Origin: Ariolimax columbianus
Lineage: Eukaryota > Mollusca > Gastropoda > Stylommatophora > Arionidae
NCBI GenBank assembly: GCA_036924085.1
Contig: JAVGWX010000001.1
Location: 1,321,103 to 1,385,102, forward strand
Reading direction: 5' to 3'
Length of the DNA: 64,000 nucleotides
The translations under genes and the position numbers were made by a program. The number at the start of each line of letters is the position of its first letter. The first letter of the stretch is position 1. The notes beneath the pieces were generated by a model. It saw nothing but the letters and a program-made list of their open reading frames with translations, did not search any database and was not told the origin of the DNA. This document shows positions 41,528 through 52,094 of this stretch, in pieces.

Positions 41528-41645
41528 CTTTATTGTTCCTCTTCTACCATTTGGGGTAGATGTCTTCTATTATTTCTCTTGTAGCTTATATTTTCTATAT
41601 TAAAGAGCAGCTGGCTCAATGTCCAATCCTTCCTAGTCGACTCCA
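41528..41645 (+). repeat. Dispersed hairpin-containing repeat
   Basis: TTCCTCTTCTACCATTTGGG, GTAGATGTCTTCT and CTTGTAGCTTATATTTTCT match the order at 22,600-22,625 plus 22,950-22,995 and at 51,925-51,985. Confidence 0.5.
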
Positions 41646-41764
41646 ACGACATATTTTGTCAGGTTACAGCGTTACAGTTATGTGGTACTCTTTCGGACCC
41701 GGCAGCCCTAACATTATTATAATATTCAATACCAGATATTTGGTTGGGAAATTGTCTCGATTAT

Positions 41765-42289
41765 TGTGAGAATCGACTCGGTCCGTCAGCTGTGAGTCTG
41801 CAAACTTCCGGCGTGGGAACAGCGAAAACCTGGACGGGAGAGCTCGGCGAAACACGGAGACAATCAGTCCGTCGTCGCTAGCAGCAGCAGCAGCAAACAC
41901 TAACAGTGAACAGGCAGCAGCTCTATCACAAGCAGCCACAGTCTCGGCAGCAACACGGCAACGAGCTCAGCATCAGCAGCACTCAACCAGGCAGCAACCA
42001 TCTCAGCGACAGCAGCACTGTACAAGACAGACACCATCTCGGTTTCAACATCAATCTCTAGTTTGCAGCAGCCACCTCCCCGGCACCGTCAGCCAGGCAG
42101 TTTGTCGCGCACGAACTGGTCGCTCCTGTTACTGTTAGTTGCTTTCGTTTCTTGTCATCAGTGGTTCGTCAAAAGTATAGTTTCGATGGATTAATTGATT
42201 GATGTGTGTTGACAGTCTGAGTGACAGAAGCGCTATCTGACCACCTGTGATAATAATGATGCTCCTATTCTGTGATTACAATTTTCATC
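41765..42289 (+). other. Candidate 5' UTR, CAG-rich
   Basis: This segment is richer in G+C than its surroundings, has many AGCAGC/GCAGCA runs (41,880-42,020) and is free of minisatellites. It leads to the first ATG in good context (ATCATGG). The transcription start is not determined. Confidence 0.4.
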
Positions 42290-42357
42290 ATGGATGGCTT
42301 CGCCTTCAAGAAAGAGCTTTTAGAAGATAATTATGAAGTCGGTGAAGATATTGGCAG
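42290..42357 (+). CDS. Candidate first coding exon of a Ser/Thr kinase-like gene
   Basis: ATG at 42,290 in context ATCATGGA opens MDGFAFKKELLEDNYEVGED, then IG and AG of a split codon, followed by donor AG|GTAAGC. The pattern NYEVGEDIG(R/S) is what precedes the glycine-rich loop (YE.GEELG.G.FA) in CAMK-group kinases such as death-associated protein kinases. That link is an inference from 23 residues. Downstream exons were not found in the window, so the intron may exceed 21 kb or the exon may be false. Confidence 0.5.
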
Positions 42358-42499
42358 GTAAGCTGTCAGAAGTCGTCCTGCTCACTTTGTTTTTACTTTT
42401 ATTTCGTTTGAACGTTTGTGATGAGAAAGGTTTTTGTTGTTGATATGATCAGGAGCGTAGCTAGTTTACAGTTAGTAGTACAGGTGTGGGGTCCTGATC

Positions 42500-42965
42500 G
42501 TAGAGGGGATATCAACATGCTGGAAGGAAACGATACAAAGAGGAGCGACAAAGCTGATATAATTCAAAAATTACAGTTATGAGAAATTACAGAAAAACCG
42601 GCCCACAGTGTCTAGAAAAGAGAAGAATTAGAGATCACAATAGCAGTTTATAAGATAATCAAATGAAAAGATAAATAAGACAATAACAAGTTGTTCAAAA
42701 GACAACCACCCACAAGAACAAGAGGGCATAAGATACAAATTAACCAAAGAAAGGTCCAGATTAGATACTAGGAAATATTTTTTTAGTCAGAGAGTGGTGA
42801 ATTCTTGGACTTGCATTGTCACATGAAACAGTGGAGGCAGGGTCGATTAATGCATTCAAGAACAGATTGTATGCACATAGTTATTTTTAGATCAAGTAAA
42901 TGTAAAGGAAACTGGTTGTATACAGACTCTACAGAGTCTTCTAAACTAGTATAAAGAAGTTAAGA
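42500..42965 (+). mobile_element. 5'-truncated CR1/L2-like 3' end
   Basis: It matches the last 450 bp of the element at 49,300-51,720: AGAGGGGATATCAACATGCT, CCCACAGTGTCTAGAAAAGA, AGAGGGCATAAGATACAAAT, AGTCAGAGAGTGGTGAATTC and GAAACTGGTTGTATACAGAC. It contains stops in all frames. Confidence 0.85.
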
Positions 42966-43420
42966 TAGTCTACCTCTTTTGTTGACTTTCTTCATATTAC
43001 TTTCACATTGGTCATTCTTGAGTCTGGTTTCATCACTTCCTCTCATCACTTCACTAAACACATCTCCCCATTTCCATGGATTCTTGGGTTTCCTTGCCAT
43101 TTACTCAGACATCTATGCCAGACCTATGAAGCAATCACTTTGTTTCATGCAGAGATCTATCCAATGGATGTTTGTACTTGCTCTGCATTGTGTTGACATC
43201 TCTCACCGTGATGGCTTCACAAAAAAACCCCAAACAACCTTGAAGTTCAACTGGTCTTAACTTTTCACCCTGACAGTTAAAAGGTCCATAGGATTTGTTT
43301 GTTTAGTAATCTTTCTCTGCTATTCAGATTTGGAAACTTGCTGTTTTCATAGATAGATCTTTGGTGTTCTATAAGTGGATTAGGAACTTGAAGAACCTTC
43401 TGGAGAGAATCTGCAGCAGT
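42966..43420. other. No recognised feature
   Basis: T-rich unique sequence. Possible acceptor-like GCTATTCAG near 43,328 is not followed by kinase-like coding sequence. Confidence 0.5.
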
Positions 43421-43535
43421 CACCCCACACACACGTCACCCTCACACACACATCACCCCCACACACAAGTCACCCCCACACACGTCACCCTCACACACAA
43501 ATCACCCCCTCACACACGTCACCCCCACCCCCACA
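43420..43535. repeat. CA/CCCC-rich short tandem repeat
   Basis: About seven irregular 16-18-bp units of CACACACGTCACCCCCA type. Confidence 0.9.
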
Positions 43536-44645
43536 ATGTTGTTATAAAAGTAAATGTTACACTTGTTGTTGAGACCCATGCCACACCCTCCCTGCAAGCT
43601 ACATTTCAAATCAATTATGGCTTTACTTGCAAGTCCCTCAACATCTTATCATTTGTGAGCAGGTGCAGTAGGACATGAAACTTACAAGATGTTTGTTGCT
43701 TGCACCTTCTTCATCTCTTTCTGTCTCACACATTGTGCTGCTGTTTGCTTGCCATGTGTCCATGTGTACTCTCTAGAAGATTCTCTAACTACCAGAGGAT
43801 GTACACAATCATTGCTGACCCCATGATTTGATTTTTTCAAAGTTTTTGCTGTCTACTTTATAATGATATTAGTTTCACTTTAGTGTTTGCCTGTGCTGTG
43901 CTTGTTGTCTGTGTTTTACTTATTTGTCCAGCCCTTCGTTGAGGTACAAACATTGGTTGGAATCTGTTACGGTTCTCATGTCAAACTGACTGTTAATCTT
44001 ATTTGTATATTCCAACATGGCATCTCTCCCACATTGACATATAATGTTCTGTTTTTGTTGAATATATTGTTTTATTTTTCAGTGTTTCAGTTTCCACCTC
44101 AAACAAATCTTTGTTTCATGTTATTTCCTCTCAATGTGGTCTCAGACTGACATACAAGTTTTTCATATAAAAATGCAACTCAGAAGTAACATAGTGACCT
44201 GAATAAGGTCGGCCATAACCCCTGCATGGATTGTGTACACATCAGGTGGGGTTCATCTTGTCACTGAATATTTGATCACATGCCACCAGGTTATGGGTAC
44301 CTAGGAGGAGGGGATGTATGATTGTTTCTCTAAGAAAGAACTCCTGTTATTAGCGTGAGGCCTCACGTTTGGCTAGCTCGGTCTGCTGTTGATATAAGGA
44401 TGGAGTGTTTGCTGGTTAAATGTTTGAAGTCATATTCACACCTAAACAGTAGCGGAGACAGCCTGGGGCTGCCATGAGAGGGTCATATAATGTATTTTTG
44501 CTTCTTGTCATGTGTGTCATGTAACTTTGTTATGACCATCTTATGTTTGGGACAAATTTACATGTTGTCACAACTTTTAGTGTTAGATATCAATGGAAGG
44601 AGTCGCATCTCTCTAGGTCCGACATGGATGTTAATATAGTGCAAT
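43536..44645. other. No recognised feature
   Basis: AT-rich unique sequence, read on both strands without finding exons, repeats or RNA genes. Confidence 0.5.
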
Positions 44646-44649
44646 CAGT

Positions 44650-45770
44650 CATGAATGGATGTGCTCTACTCCACTGGATGGATGTGCTCTACTTCATGGA
44701 TGTGCTCCACTGGATGGATGTGCTCTACTCCACTGGATGGATGTGCTCTACTCCACTAGATGAATGTGCTCTACTCCACTGGATGGATGTGCTCTACTCC
44801 ACTGGATGGATGTGCTCCACTGGATGGATGTGCTCCACTAGATGGATGTGCTCCACTGGATGGATGTGCTCCACTGGATGGATGTGCTCCACTAGATGGA
44901 TGTGCTCCACTAGATGGATGTGCTCCACTGGATGGATGTGCTCCACTAGATGGATGTGCTCTACTTGATGGATGTGCTCTACTCCACTGGATGGATGTGC
45001 TCCACTGGATAGATGTGCTCCACTAGATGGATGTGCTCTACTCCACTGGATGGATGTGCTCTACTCCACTGGATGGATGTGCTCTACTCCACTGGATGGA
45101 TCTGGTCTACCCCACTGGATGGATGTGCTCTACTCCACTGGATGTATGTGCTCTACTCCACTGGATGGATGTGCTCTACTCCACTGGATGGATGTGCTCT
45201 ACTCCACTGGATGGATCTGGTCTACTCCACTGGATGGATGTGCTCTACTCCACTGGATGTATGTGCTCTACTCCACTGGATGGATCTGGTCTACCCCACT
45301 GGATGGATGTGCTCTACTCCACTGGATGGATGTGCTCTACTCCACTGGATGGATGTGCTCTACTCCACTGGATGGATGTGCTCTACTCCACTGGATGGAT
45401 CTGGTCTACCCCACTGGATGGATGTGCTCTACTCCACTGGATGGATGTGCTCTACTCCACTGGATGGATGTGCTCTACTCCACTGGATGGATGTGCTCTA
45501 CTCCACTGGATGGATCTGGTCTACCCCACTGGATGGATGTGCTCTACTCTACTGGATGGATGTGCTCTATTCCACTGGATGGATGTGCTCTACTCCACTG
45601 GATGGATATGCTCTACTCCACTGGATGGATCTGGTCTACCCCACTGGATGGATGTGCTCTACTCCACTGGATGTATGTGCTCTACTCCACTGGATGGATC
45701 TGGTCTACCCCACTGGATGGATGTGCTCTACTCCACTGGATGTATGTGCTATACCCCACAGGGCGCATCA
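44650..45770. repeat. 23-bp (and 16-bp) minisatellite
   Basis: About 50 units of CTCCACTGGATGGATGTGCT with or without CTA, giving 23- and 16-bp periods. A variant with GGATCTGGTCTACCCCACT recurs at fairly regular spacing between 45,095 and 45,710 (higher-order pattern). All three sense frames are open because neither unit contains a stop. Confidence 0.96.
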
Positions 45771-45945
45771 AGGATGTGCATCTAACATAGATTATTGGGA
45801 CCACAGCTTTTGTTGTTGTGTGACATCATATCTTCTCAGGGGGCTAGACGGAGCATCCCAGGCCATGGTGATAGAGGTCTTGTAGGCAACCTTTCTGTGA
45901 GGCATTCACCAGGTGAATACATAGTCTTACTCTGTTTTGTGTTCT
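45771..45945. other. Short unique spacer
   Basis: Sequence between two arrays with no recognised content. Confidence 0.5.
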
Positions 45946-47000
45946 GTAGCCATGCCAGGGAGGTTGTGTCCTGTAGCCATGTCAGGGAGGTTGTGTCCTG
46001 TAGCCATGTTGGTTGTGTCCTGTAGCCATGTTGGTTGTGTCTTGTAGCCATGTTGGTTGTGTTCTGTAGTCATGTAAGTTGTTTCCTGAAGCCATGTTGG
46101 TTGTTTCCTGAAGCCATGTTGGTTGTGTTCTGAAGCCATGTTGGTTGTTTCCTGAAGCCTTGTTGATTGTGCCTTGTAGCCATGTTGGTTGTGTCTTGTA
46201 GCCATGTTGGTTGTGTTCTGTAGTCATGTTGGTTGTGTTCTGTAGCCATGTCAGGGAGGTTGTGTCCTGTAGCCATGTCAGGATGGTTGTGTTGTAGCCA
46301 TGTCAGTGAGGTTGTGTCCTGTAGCCATGTCAGGAAAGTTGTGTCCTGTAGCCATGTCAGGGAGGTTGTGGCCATGTTGGTTGTGTCCTGTAGCCATGTT
46401 GGTTGTGTCCTGTAGCCATGTTGGTTGTGTTCTGTAGCCATGTTGGTTGTATTCTGTAGCCATGTTGGTTGTTTCCTGTATACATGTTGTTTATGTCCTG
46501 AATCCATGTTGGTTGTGTCCTGTAGCCATGTTGGTTGCGCCTTGTAGCCATGTTGGTTGTGTTCTGTAGCCATGTCAGTGAGGTTGTGTCCTGTAGCCAT
46601 GTCAGAAAAGTTGTGTCCTGTAGCCATATCAGGGAGGTTGTGTCCTGTGCCCATGTTGGTTGTGTCCTGTAGCCATGTTGGTTGTGTCCTGTAGCCATGT
46701 TGGTTGTGTTCTGTAGCCATTTTGGTTGTTTCCTGTAGTTATGTTGTTTATGTCCTGTAGTTATGTTGGTTGTGTCCTGTAGCCATGCCAAGTTGGTTGT
46801 GTCCTGTAGCCAAGTTGGTTGTGTTCTGTAACCATGTCATGTTGATTGTGTCCTGTAGCCATGTCATGTTGGTAGTATCCTGTAGCCAAGTTGGTTGTGT
46901 CCTGTAGCCATGTCATGTTGGTTGTGTCCTGTAGCCAAGTTGGCTGTGTCCTGTAGCCATGTCATGTTGGTTGTGTCCTGTAGCCATGTCTTGTTATTAC
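45946..47000. repeat. 22-bp minisatellite
   Basis: About 46 units with core CCATGTTGGTTGTGTCCTGTAG (period 22) and longer variants with CCATGTCAGGGAGGTTGTG. Blocks of both variants at 46,230-46,370 and 46,560-46,650 indicate duplication of larger segments. Confidence 0.95.
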
Positions 47001-47069
47001 CATTAAAGGAGGCTTGTGGTGTCTCCCGCCATGCCTTGTCGTCTGCGGAGAGCAGAAGAGTTTCTTTGT

Positions 47070-47350
47070 TGAGTCCAGGCTCCACCCATGTTTCTACATG
47101 ATTTCTACGTCCGTGTCAGTCCAGGCTCCACCCATGTTTCTACATGATTTCTACGTCCGTGTCAGTCCATGCTCCACCCATGTTTCTACATGATTTCTAC
47201 GTCCGTGTCAGTCCATGCTCCACCCATGTTTCTACAAGATTTCTACGTCCGTGTCAGTCCAGGCTCCACCCATGTTTCTACAAGATTTTTACATCCGTGT
47301 CAGTCCATGCTCCACCCATGTTTCTACAGGATTTCTACGTCCGCGTCAGT
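47070..47350. repeat. 46-bp minisatellite
   Basis: Six copies, period 46, with core TCCACCCATGTTTCTACATG then ATTTCTACGTCCGTGTCAGT. Confidence 0.95.
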
Positions 47351-47479
47351 TTGCCCAGAAACCACGTTAGTCCAGTCTGCCTCTCTATTAGTCTTGTTCT
47401 CACCAAATCACTTCTTGGAATATGCAGTCGTTCTTTGTAGGGAGCTTTGAGTTGTCACGTTTTCACTATAAAATTCACC

Positions 47480-47690
47480 TAGATCGCCAGGTGTAAATAG
47501 AGCTTACCTTGTATAATACTAGCCACGTGTAAATAGAGCTTATCTTGTATAATACTGACCAGGTGTAAATAGAGCGCATCTTGTATAATACTGGCCAGGT
47601 GTAAATATAGCCTACCCTGTAGAATACTGGCCATGTGTAAATAGAGCTTACCTTGTAGAATACTGGCCCAGATGTAAATAGGGCTTTCCC
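47480..47690. repeat. 35-bp minisatellite
   Basis: About six copies of GCCAGGTGTAAATAGAGCTT then ACCTTGTATAATACTG, with A/G variants. Confidence 0.93.
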
Positions 47691-47699
47691 TGTAGAACT

Positions 47700-48520
47700 C
47701 TCGCCTAATCTCTCCATGTCAGAAATTGCAGCCAAATCTGTCTCAAACCTTTCCAGCTCTAGTAGGTTGTTAAATCAAACCTTTCCAGATCTAGTAGGTT
47801 GTTAAATCAAACATTTCTATTTATTGGTAACTGGTCACAGTGCGGTGGTTGACCGAGACCATACTTACCAGAGTCTAACTGTCCGTACACTATTAGCTGA
47901 CAGTTATGCGCAGTCCAGTCTTCTGTACATGACATTAAATGTATCGCCAACAACGTAGAACTATGGGCCCGGTCAAAGTTAAGAATACTTTTATAGAAGG
48001 GAAAGTTGATGGAAACATTGTGCCGAAGGATAGATCCATGCCACTTTAATAAATGGCACCAACGTAATTGAGGACGCTAGGAAGATATGGCCCGACATGA
48101 AGACGGCAAGAACAAGACAGTGTTGGTAGCGCGCGAGGTTGAGGCGTCACGAGTCGTTGTCTGGGAGTGGAATTGTCCTTGAAGGTGGTTCTGTTTTAAC
48201 CATCTATCAAGTCGACTACTGGTGGTTAAATTAGCCATTCAGTTAATATGTTTCTCTTACGTTCATTCTATGTTAGTCTCCCCCGCCACCACAAGCTACA
48301 GAACGCTTTCCGTGGACGTAAACAAACACAGCGACAGAACGTGAAGAAGGAGAGACAATATCTGGACTGCAGTCCGTCCTAGCCACGCGCCACGAATTAT
48401 TGATTTTGTTATTACAAGCAACACCTGTCCGATCGATACGATCCGTCTGTCGGTTTTGTAACCGCTGGAAGAGGACAGCACTTGCGCTAGTTTGCCTGCT
48501 GCTCTAGATAATCATGTTGT
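47700..48520. other. No recognised feature
   Basis: Unique sequence apart from a two-copy phrase AAACCTTTCCAG(C/A)TCTAGTAG near 47,745-47,800. No exons were recognised. Confidence 0.5.
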
Positions 48521-48524
48521 ATGG

Positions 48525-48680
48525 CGCCCCCGGCCGTCCCGCCCCAATTAGGCCGAGCAGGCGCCCCCTGCCATCCCGCCTCAATTAGGCCGAGCAGGCG
48601 CCCCCTGCCATCCCGCCCCAATTAGACTGAGCAGGCGCCCCCTGCCATTCCGCCCCAATAAGGCCGAGCAGGCGCCCTGG
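48525..48680. repeat. GC-rich 39-bp repeat
   Basis: Four copies with AATTAGGCCGAGCAGGCGCC then CCCTGCCATCCCGCC. This is the most GC-rich block of the window. Confidence 0.93.
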
Positions 48681-48959
48681 GACTGAACCAACAGCAGAAC
48701 CGCCAGTCAGCCCAAACAGAGGCTGTTTTAGGTGGAGTGGGAAGACGCCACAAATATATAGAGCACCTGCTTACCGCTGTAAACGTACATGGTCCGTTTT
48801 CCAATAACGACACGCTCTAGTTTATCTAGCGGGAAGTTGGGTGTCTGCTTGACGGTCAGGGATGTGGTGCCAACCAAATCCCCCAACACTTGATCTCCGT
48901 TAGCAGTGTCTTCTATGAGGCTGCATTGATCTTTTTATACATACGCTAGTACACACCTC

Positions 48960-49295
48960 TCAGCCACAAGCGTACACACCATGTACACAACTCTCAGCTC
49001 GCCTACATACCATGTACACAACTCTCAGCTCACCTACACAGCCTACATACCATGTACACAACTTTCAGCTCACCTACACAGCCTACACACCATGTACACA
49101 ACTCTCAGCTCACCTACACACCATGTACACAACTCTCATCTCGCCTACATACCATGTACACAACTCTCAGCTCACCTACATACCATGTACACAACTCTCA
49201 GCTCGCCTACACACTATGTACACAACTCTCAGCTCACATACACACCATGTACACAACTCTCAGCTCGCCTACACACCATGTACACAACTCTCAGC
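48960..49295. repeat. 31-bp minisatellite
   Basis: About 10 copies of CCATGTACACAACTCTCAGC then TCGCCTACACA, with an extra CAGCCTACA in two units. The CR1/L2-like relic starts at its end. Confidence 0.95.
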
Positions 49296-51720
49296 TACTC
49301 TAAGGCAGATGTTAAGAAGATTAAAGAGGCAGCGAGCCACATAATCTGGAAAGATATTGTCAGAGGAACAGATGTTGAACAAGAGTGGGAGAGTTTTAAA
49401 ACAGTTCTAGAAAAGCTAAAAGAGGAATGTGTTCCATGTAGGGAGGTAAACCCCAAGCGTAAAAAGTGGATAACTAGATTTGTAATGAAATGTAGAAGAG
49501 CTAAAAATAAAGCATGGAAAAAATATATAGAGGCAGGTAAATCAAAAGAAACATATTTAAAATATTTGGACAAGCTCAAAAAGTAAATTTAAGAATAGCT
49601 CAGAGAGTAAATAAAACAGCAAAAATAGACTTAAAAAATAATCTTGCTCATAGATCAAGACTGACAGTAAAAGCGTCTTTTCTTATGTTAGAAATAAACA
49701 AAGAACGAAAGACAAAGTAGGCCCTCTCATAGACAGTACAGGGAAAATAATAAGTGAGAATAGGGAGGCAGCTAATCTGCTCAATCAGTACTTTGGCACA
49801 GTCTTCACAAAGGAGGACTGCTCCGAGATCCCAGAGCCTATAGCTATTTTCTAAAGAGACATGGATACAGCGGGATTAGGATCAATCTGTATTACAGAGG
49901 AATTTGTTTTAAAAAAATTGGAGGAGTTGAAAGTGGATAAATGTCCAGGTCGAGATGGTATTCATCCAAAATTGCTGTTTGAAATTAGAGACCAACTAGA
50001 AAACCATTGGCTATATTATGTTCTCAATCACTTACAAAAGGGATTGTTCCACGGGATTAGAAAGTTGCAGGAGTGATTCCCTTATTCAAAAAAGGGGAAA
50101 CATTAAGTTCCAGCAAATTATAGACCGGTGAGTTTAACGAGCATAGTCTGTAAATTGTTAAGAGTCAATAATCAAAGAAAACATTGTAATGCATTTAGAT
50201 AAATAATCTAATTAGAAATAGTAACATGGGTTTACTAGAGGGAGATCATGCTTAACAAATCTATTAGAATTCATGGAGGAAAGACGACTAACCTCTGGTT
50301 AGGCAAAACATACTGGCCAAGACCCTCACCTTGGCTTCCTCGCAGCCCTTCTTGGAAACGGGTTGTTTTCATGTCGGCCTGGCTAACAAGGTGAAGGATC
50401 GACGTGATCCCCGTAATAGTAAGCGACACACAGATGAAGCCGAGCAAAGCAAAACCACATAGAGGACCCCGGTCCACCTTCATCAGCACGCTCGGGATGT
50501 GAGGAAAGCTACTGCAACCCGCCACTTGACCTCCTTTTCAGGGCGCACACAAGAGTAAACCTACTCATTGTGTGCATTCACAAACAACAACAAAGAATTC
50601 ATGGAGGAGGTTACTAAAATGATAGATAAAGGGGAGCCAGTGGATGTTATTTTTCTAGATTTTACAAAGGCCTTACAAAGAGTACATTGTCATAGATTAT
50701 TTAGAAAGTTAAAGTCACATGGAATAGGTGAGAAGTTGCCAAATGGATTGAAAGTTGAAACCGGAAGAAGGCAGAGGGTGGGCATAAATAAGGAGTACTC
50801 TGAGTGGTGTGGAGTGCCATAGGGCTTGGTTTTGGGACCAATTTTGTTCTTGATATATATATAAATGATTTGGACAAATGCAGTAGTGTCTCATCTAAAG
50901 CGGAAGTGGATATATTGAGGTCGAGTTTAGATAAAATTAAAGAATGGTATGTAAGCTGGCAAATGGAGTTTAATGTAGATAAATGTACAGTCATCCACAT
51001 GGGTAGATCCAATATGGAACATAATTACAGAATGGGCGAGAACAATAGGAAAGGGACCTAGGGGTTATAATAGATCATACAGGAAAGGTGAGTGAGCAAG
51101 TCCAGGTAGCAGTGAAAAAAGCAAATACAATGTTAAGTATAATAAAAAGAAATATTAAACATTGAAGCAAGTAAGTGATAGTCAAACTGTATAATGCATT
51201 ATTTAGACCTAGATTGGAGTACTGTGTACAGATGTGGAGTACTGTGTACAGATGTGGAGTACTGTGTACAGTCCTTATCATAGAGGAAAAGCTGGAAAAG
51301 ATTTTTTAGAAAAGCGAAAAAGCTGATAGTAGGATTGAAGAATTACAGTTACGAGTAAAGAAAAACCGACCTACAGTGTCTAGAAGAGAGAAGAATTCGT
51401 GGTGACTTAATACAGGTTTATAAGATGATCAGAGGAATGGATAAATTAGACTATAACAAGTTTTAACAAAATACAGTCACCCACAAGATAAAGAGGGCAT
51501 AGCTACAAGTTGAGTAAAGAGAGGTCCAGATTAGATATTAGAAAATATTTTTTAATCAGAGAGTGGTGAATGTTTGAAATGCATTGCTACAGGAAGTAGT
51601 GAAGGCAGGTACAATTAATGCGTTTAAGAATAAATTGGATGCGCATAGCTTTTAGAGCAAGGTAATGTAAATGAAACTGGTTGTATACAGACTCCAGAGT
51701 CTTCTAAACCAGTATAAAGA
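49296..51720 (+). pseudogene. CR1/L2-like non-LTR retrotransposon, decayed, with SINE insertion
   Basis: The frame at 49,300-49,585 reads VKKIKEAASHIIWKDIVRGT and PKRKKWITRFVMKCRRAKNK (linker before RT). Next come VGPLIDSTGKIISENREAA near 49,720, VLKKLEELKVDKCPGRDGIH near 49,905 (RT 'D..PG.D'), VIFLDFTKALQRV near 50,645 (catalytic F.D.(S/T)KAF, here KAL), LGPILFLIYINDLD near 50,830 and SSVSSKAEVDILRSSLDKIK. The FADD box is deleted between the last two. The C-terminal thumb and tail run to 51,720. There are many stops. Two shorter copies are at 40,060 and 42,500. Confidence 0.9.
50281..50593 (+). mobile_element. SINE-like element S, copy 3, with perfect target duplication
   Basis: A 313-bp insertion in the CR1/L2-like relic. 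It starts AAGACGACTAACCTCTGGTT and ends in a CAAACAACAACAA tail. It is flanked by the 15-bp duplication AGAATTCATGGAGGA at 50,266-50,280 and 50,594-50,608. The 3' part is shared with 22,640 and 24,640. The perfect duplication and the simple tail are the hallmarks of L1/RTE-type retroposition. The head shows no certain A and B boxes, so its RNA origin is unknown. Confidence 0.88.
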
Positions 51721-51732
51721 TGTTAAGTTAAG

Positions 51733-51897
51733 CTCACCGACACGCCCCGTACACAGTTCACCGACACGCCCCGTACACAGCTCACCGACACGTCCCGTAC
51801 ACAGCTCACCGATACGTCTCGTACACAGTTCACCGACACGCCCCGTACACAGTTCACCGACACGCCCCGTACACAGTTCACCGACACGCTCCGTACA
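51733..51897. repeat. 24-bp minisatellite
   Basis: Seven copies of GTTCACCGACACGCCCCGTA plus CACA, directly after the end of the CR1/L2-like element. Confidence 0.95.
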
Positions 51898-51917
51898 TGA
51901 AAGAAAAGATTCGTGTT

Positions 51918-52020
51918 ATTCACTGTTCCTTGGCTGTAGAGGTGTTCTTGTATTCTTCATGTCACTTATAATTTCTAGTGGAGCCCATAGCCTGCCCCAT
52001 GCCCCAACCCGTCTTTATGA
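51918..52020 (+). repeat. Dispersed hairpin-family repeat, diverged copy
   Basis: CACTGTTCCTTGGCTGTAGA, ATTCTTCATGTCACTTATAA and CTGCCCCATGCCCCAACCC follow the same order as 22,925-23,045. Confidence 0.5.
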
Positions 52021-52094
52021 CCATTTATGACATGTCTGGCAAGTTTTAGTGTGCCTATTATTTGCGCTATCTTTGGGGTGACACTGACTCGTGC

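Noticed and set aside
43320..43420. Second exon of the candidate kinase gene after GCTATTCAG
   Set aside because: The following translation (IWKLAVFIDRSLVFYKW) lacks the expected glycine-loop and VAIK-type motifs.
44650..45885. Cys/Leu/Trp-rich frames up to 290 codons
   Set aside because: They are stop-free readings of a 23-bp minisatellite in all three sense frames. A real coding repeat would favour one frame.
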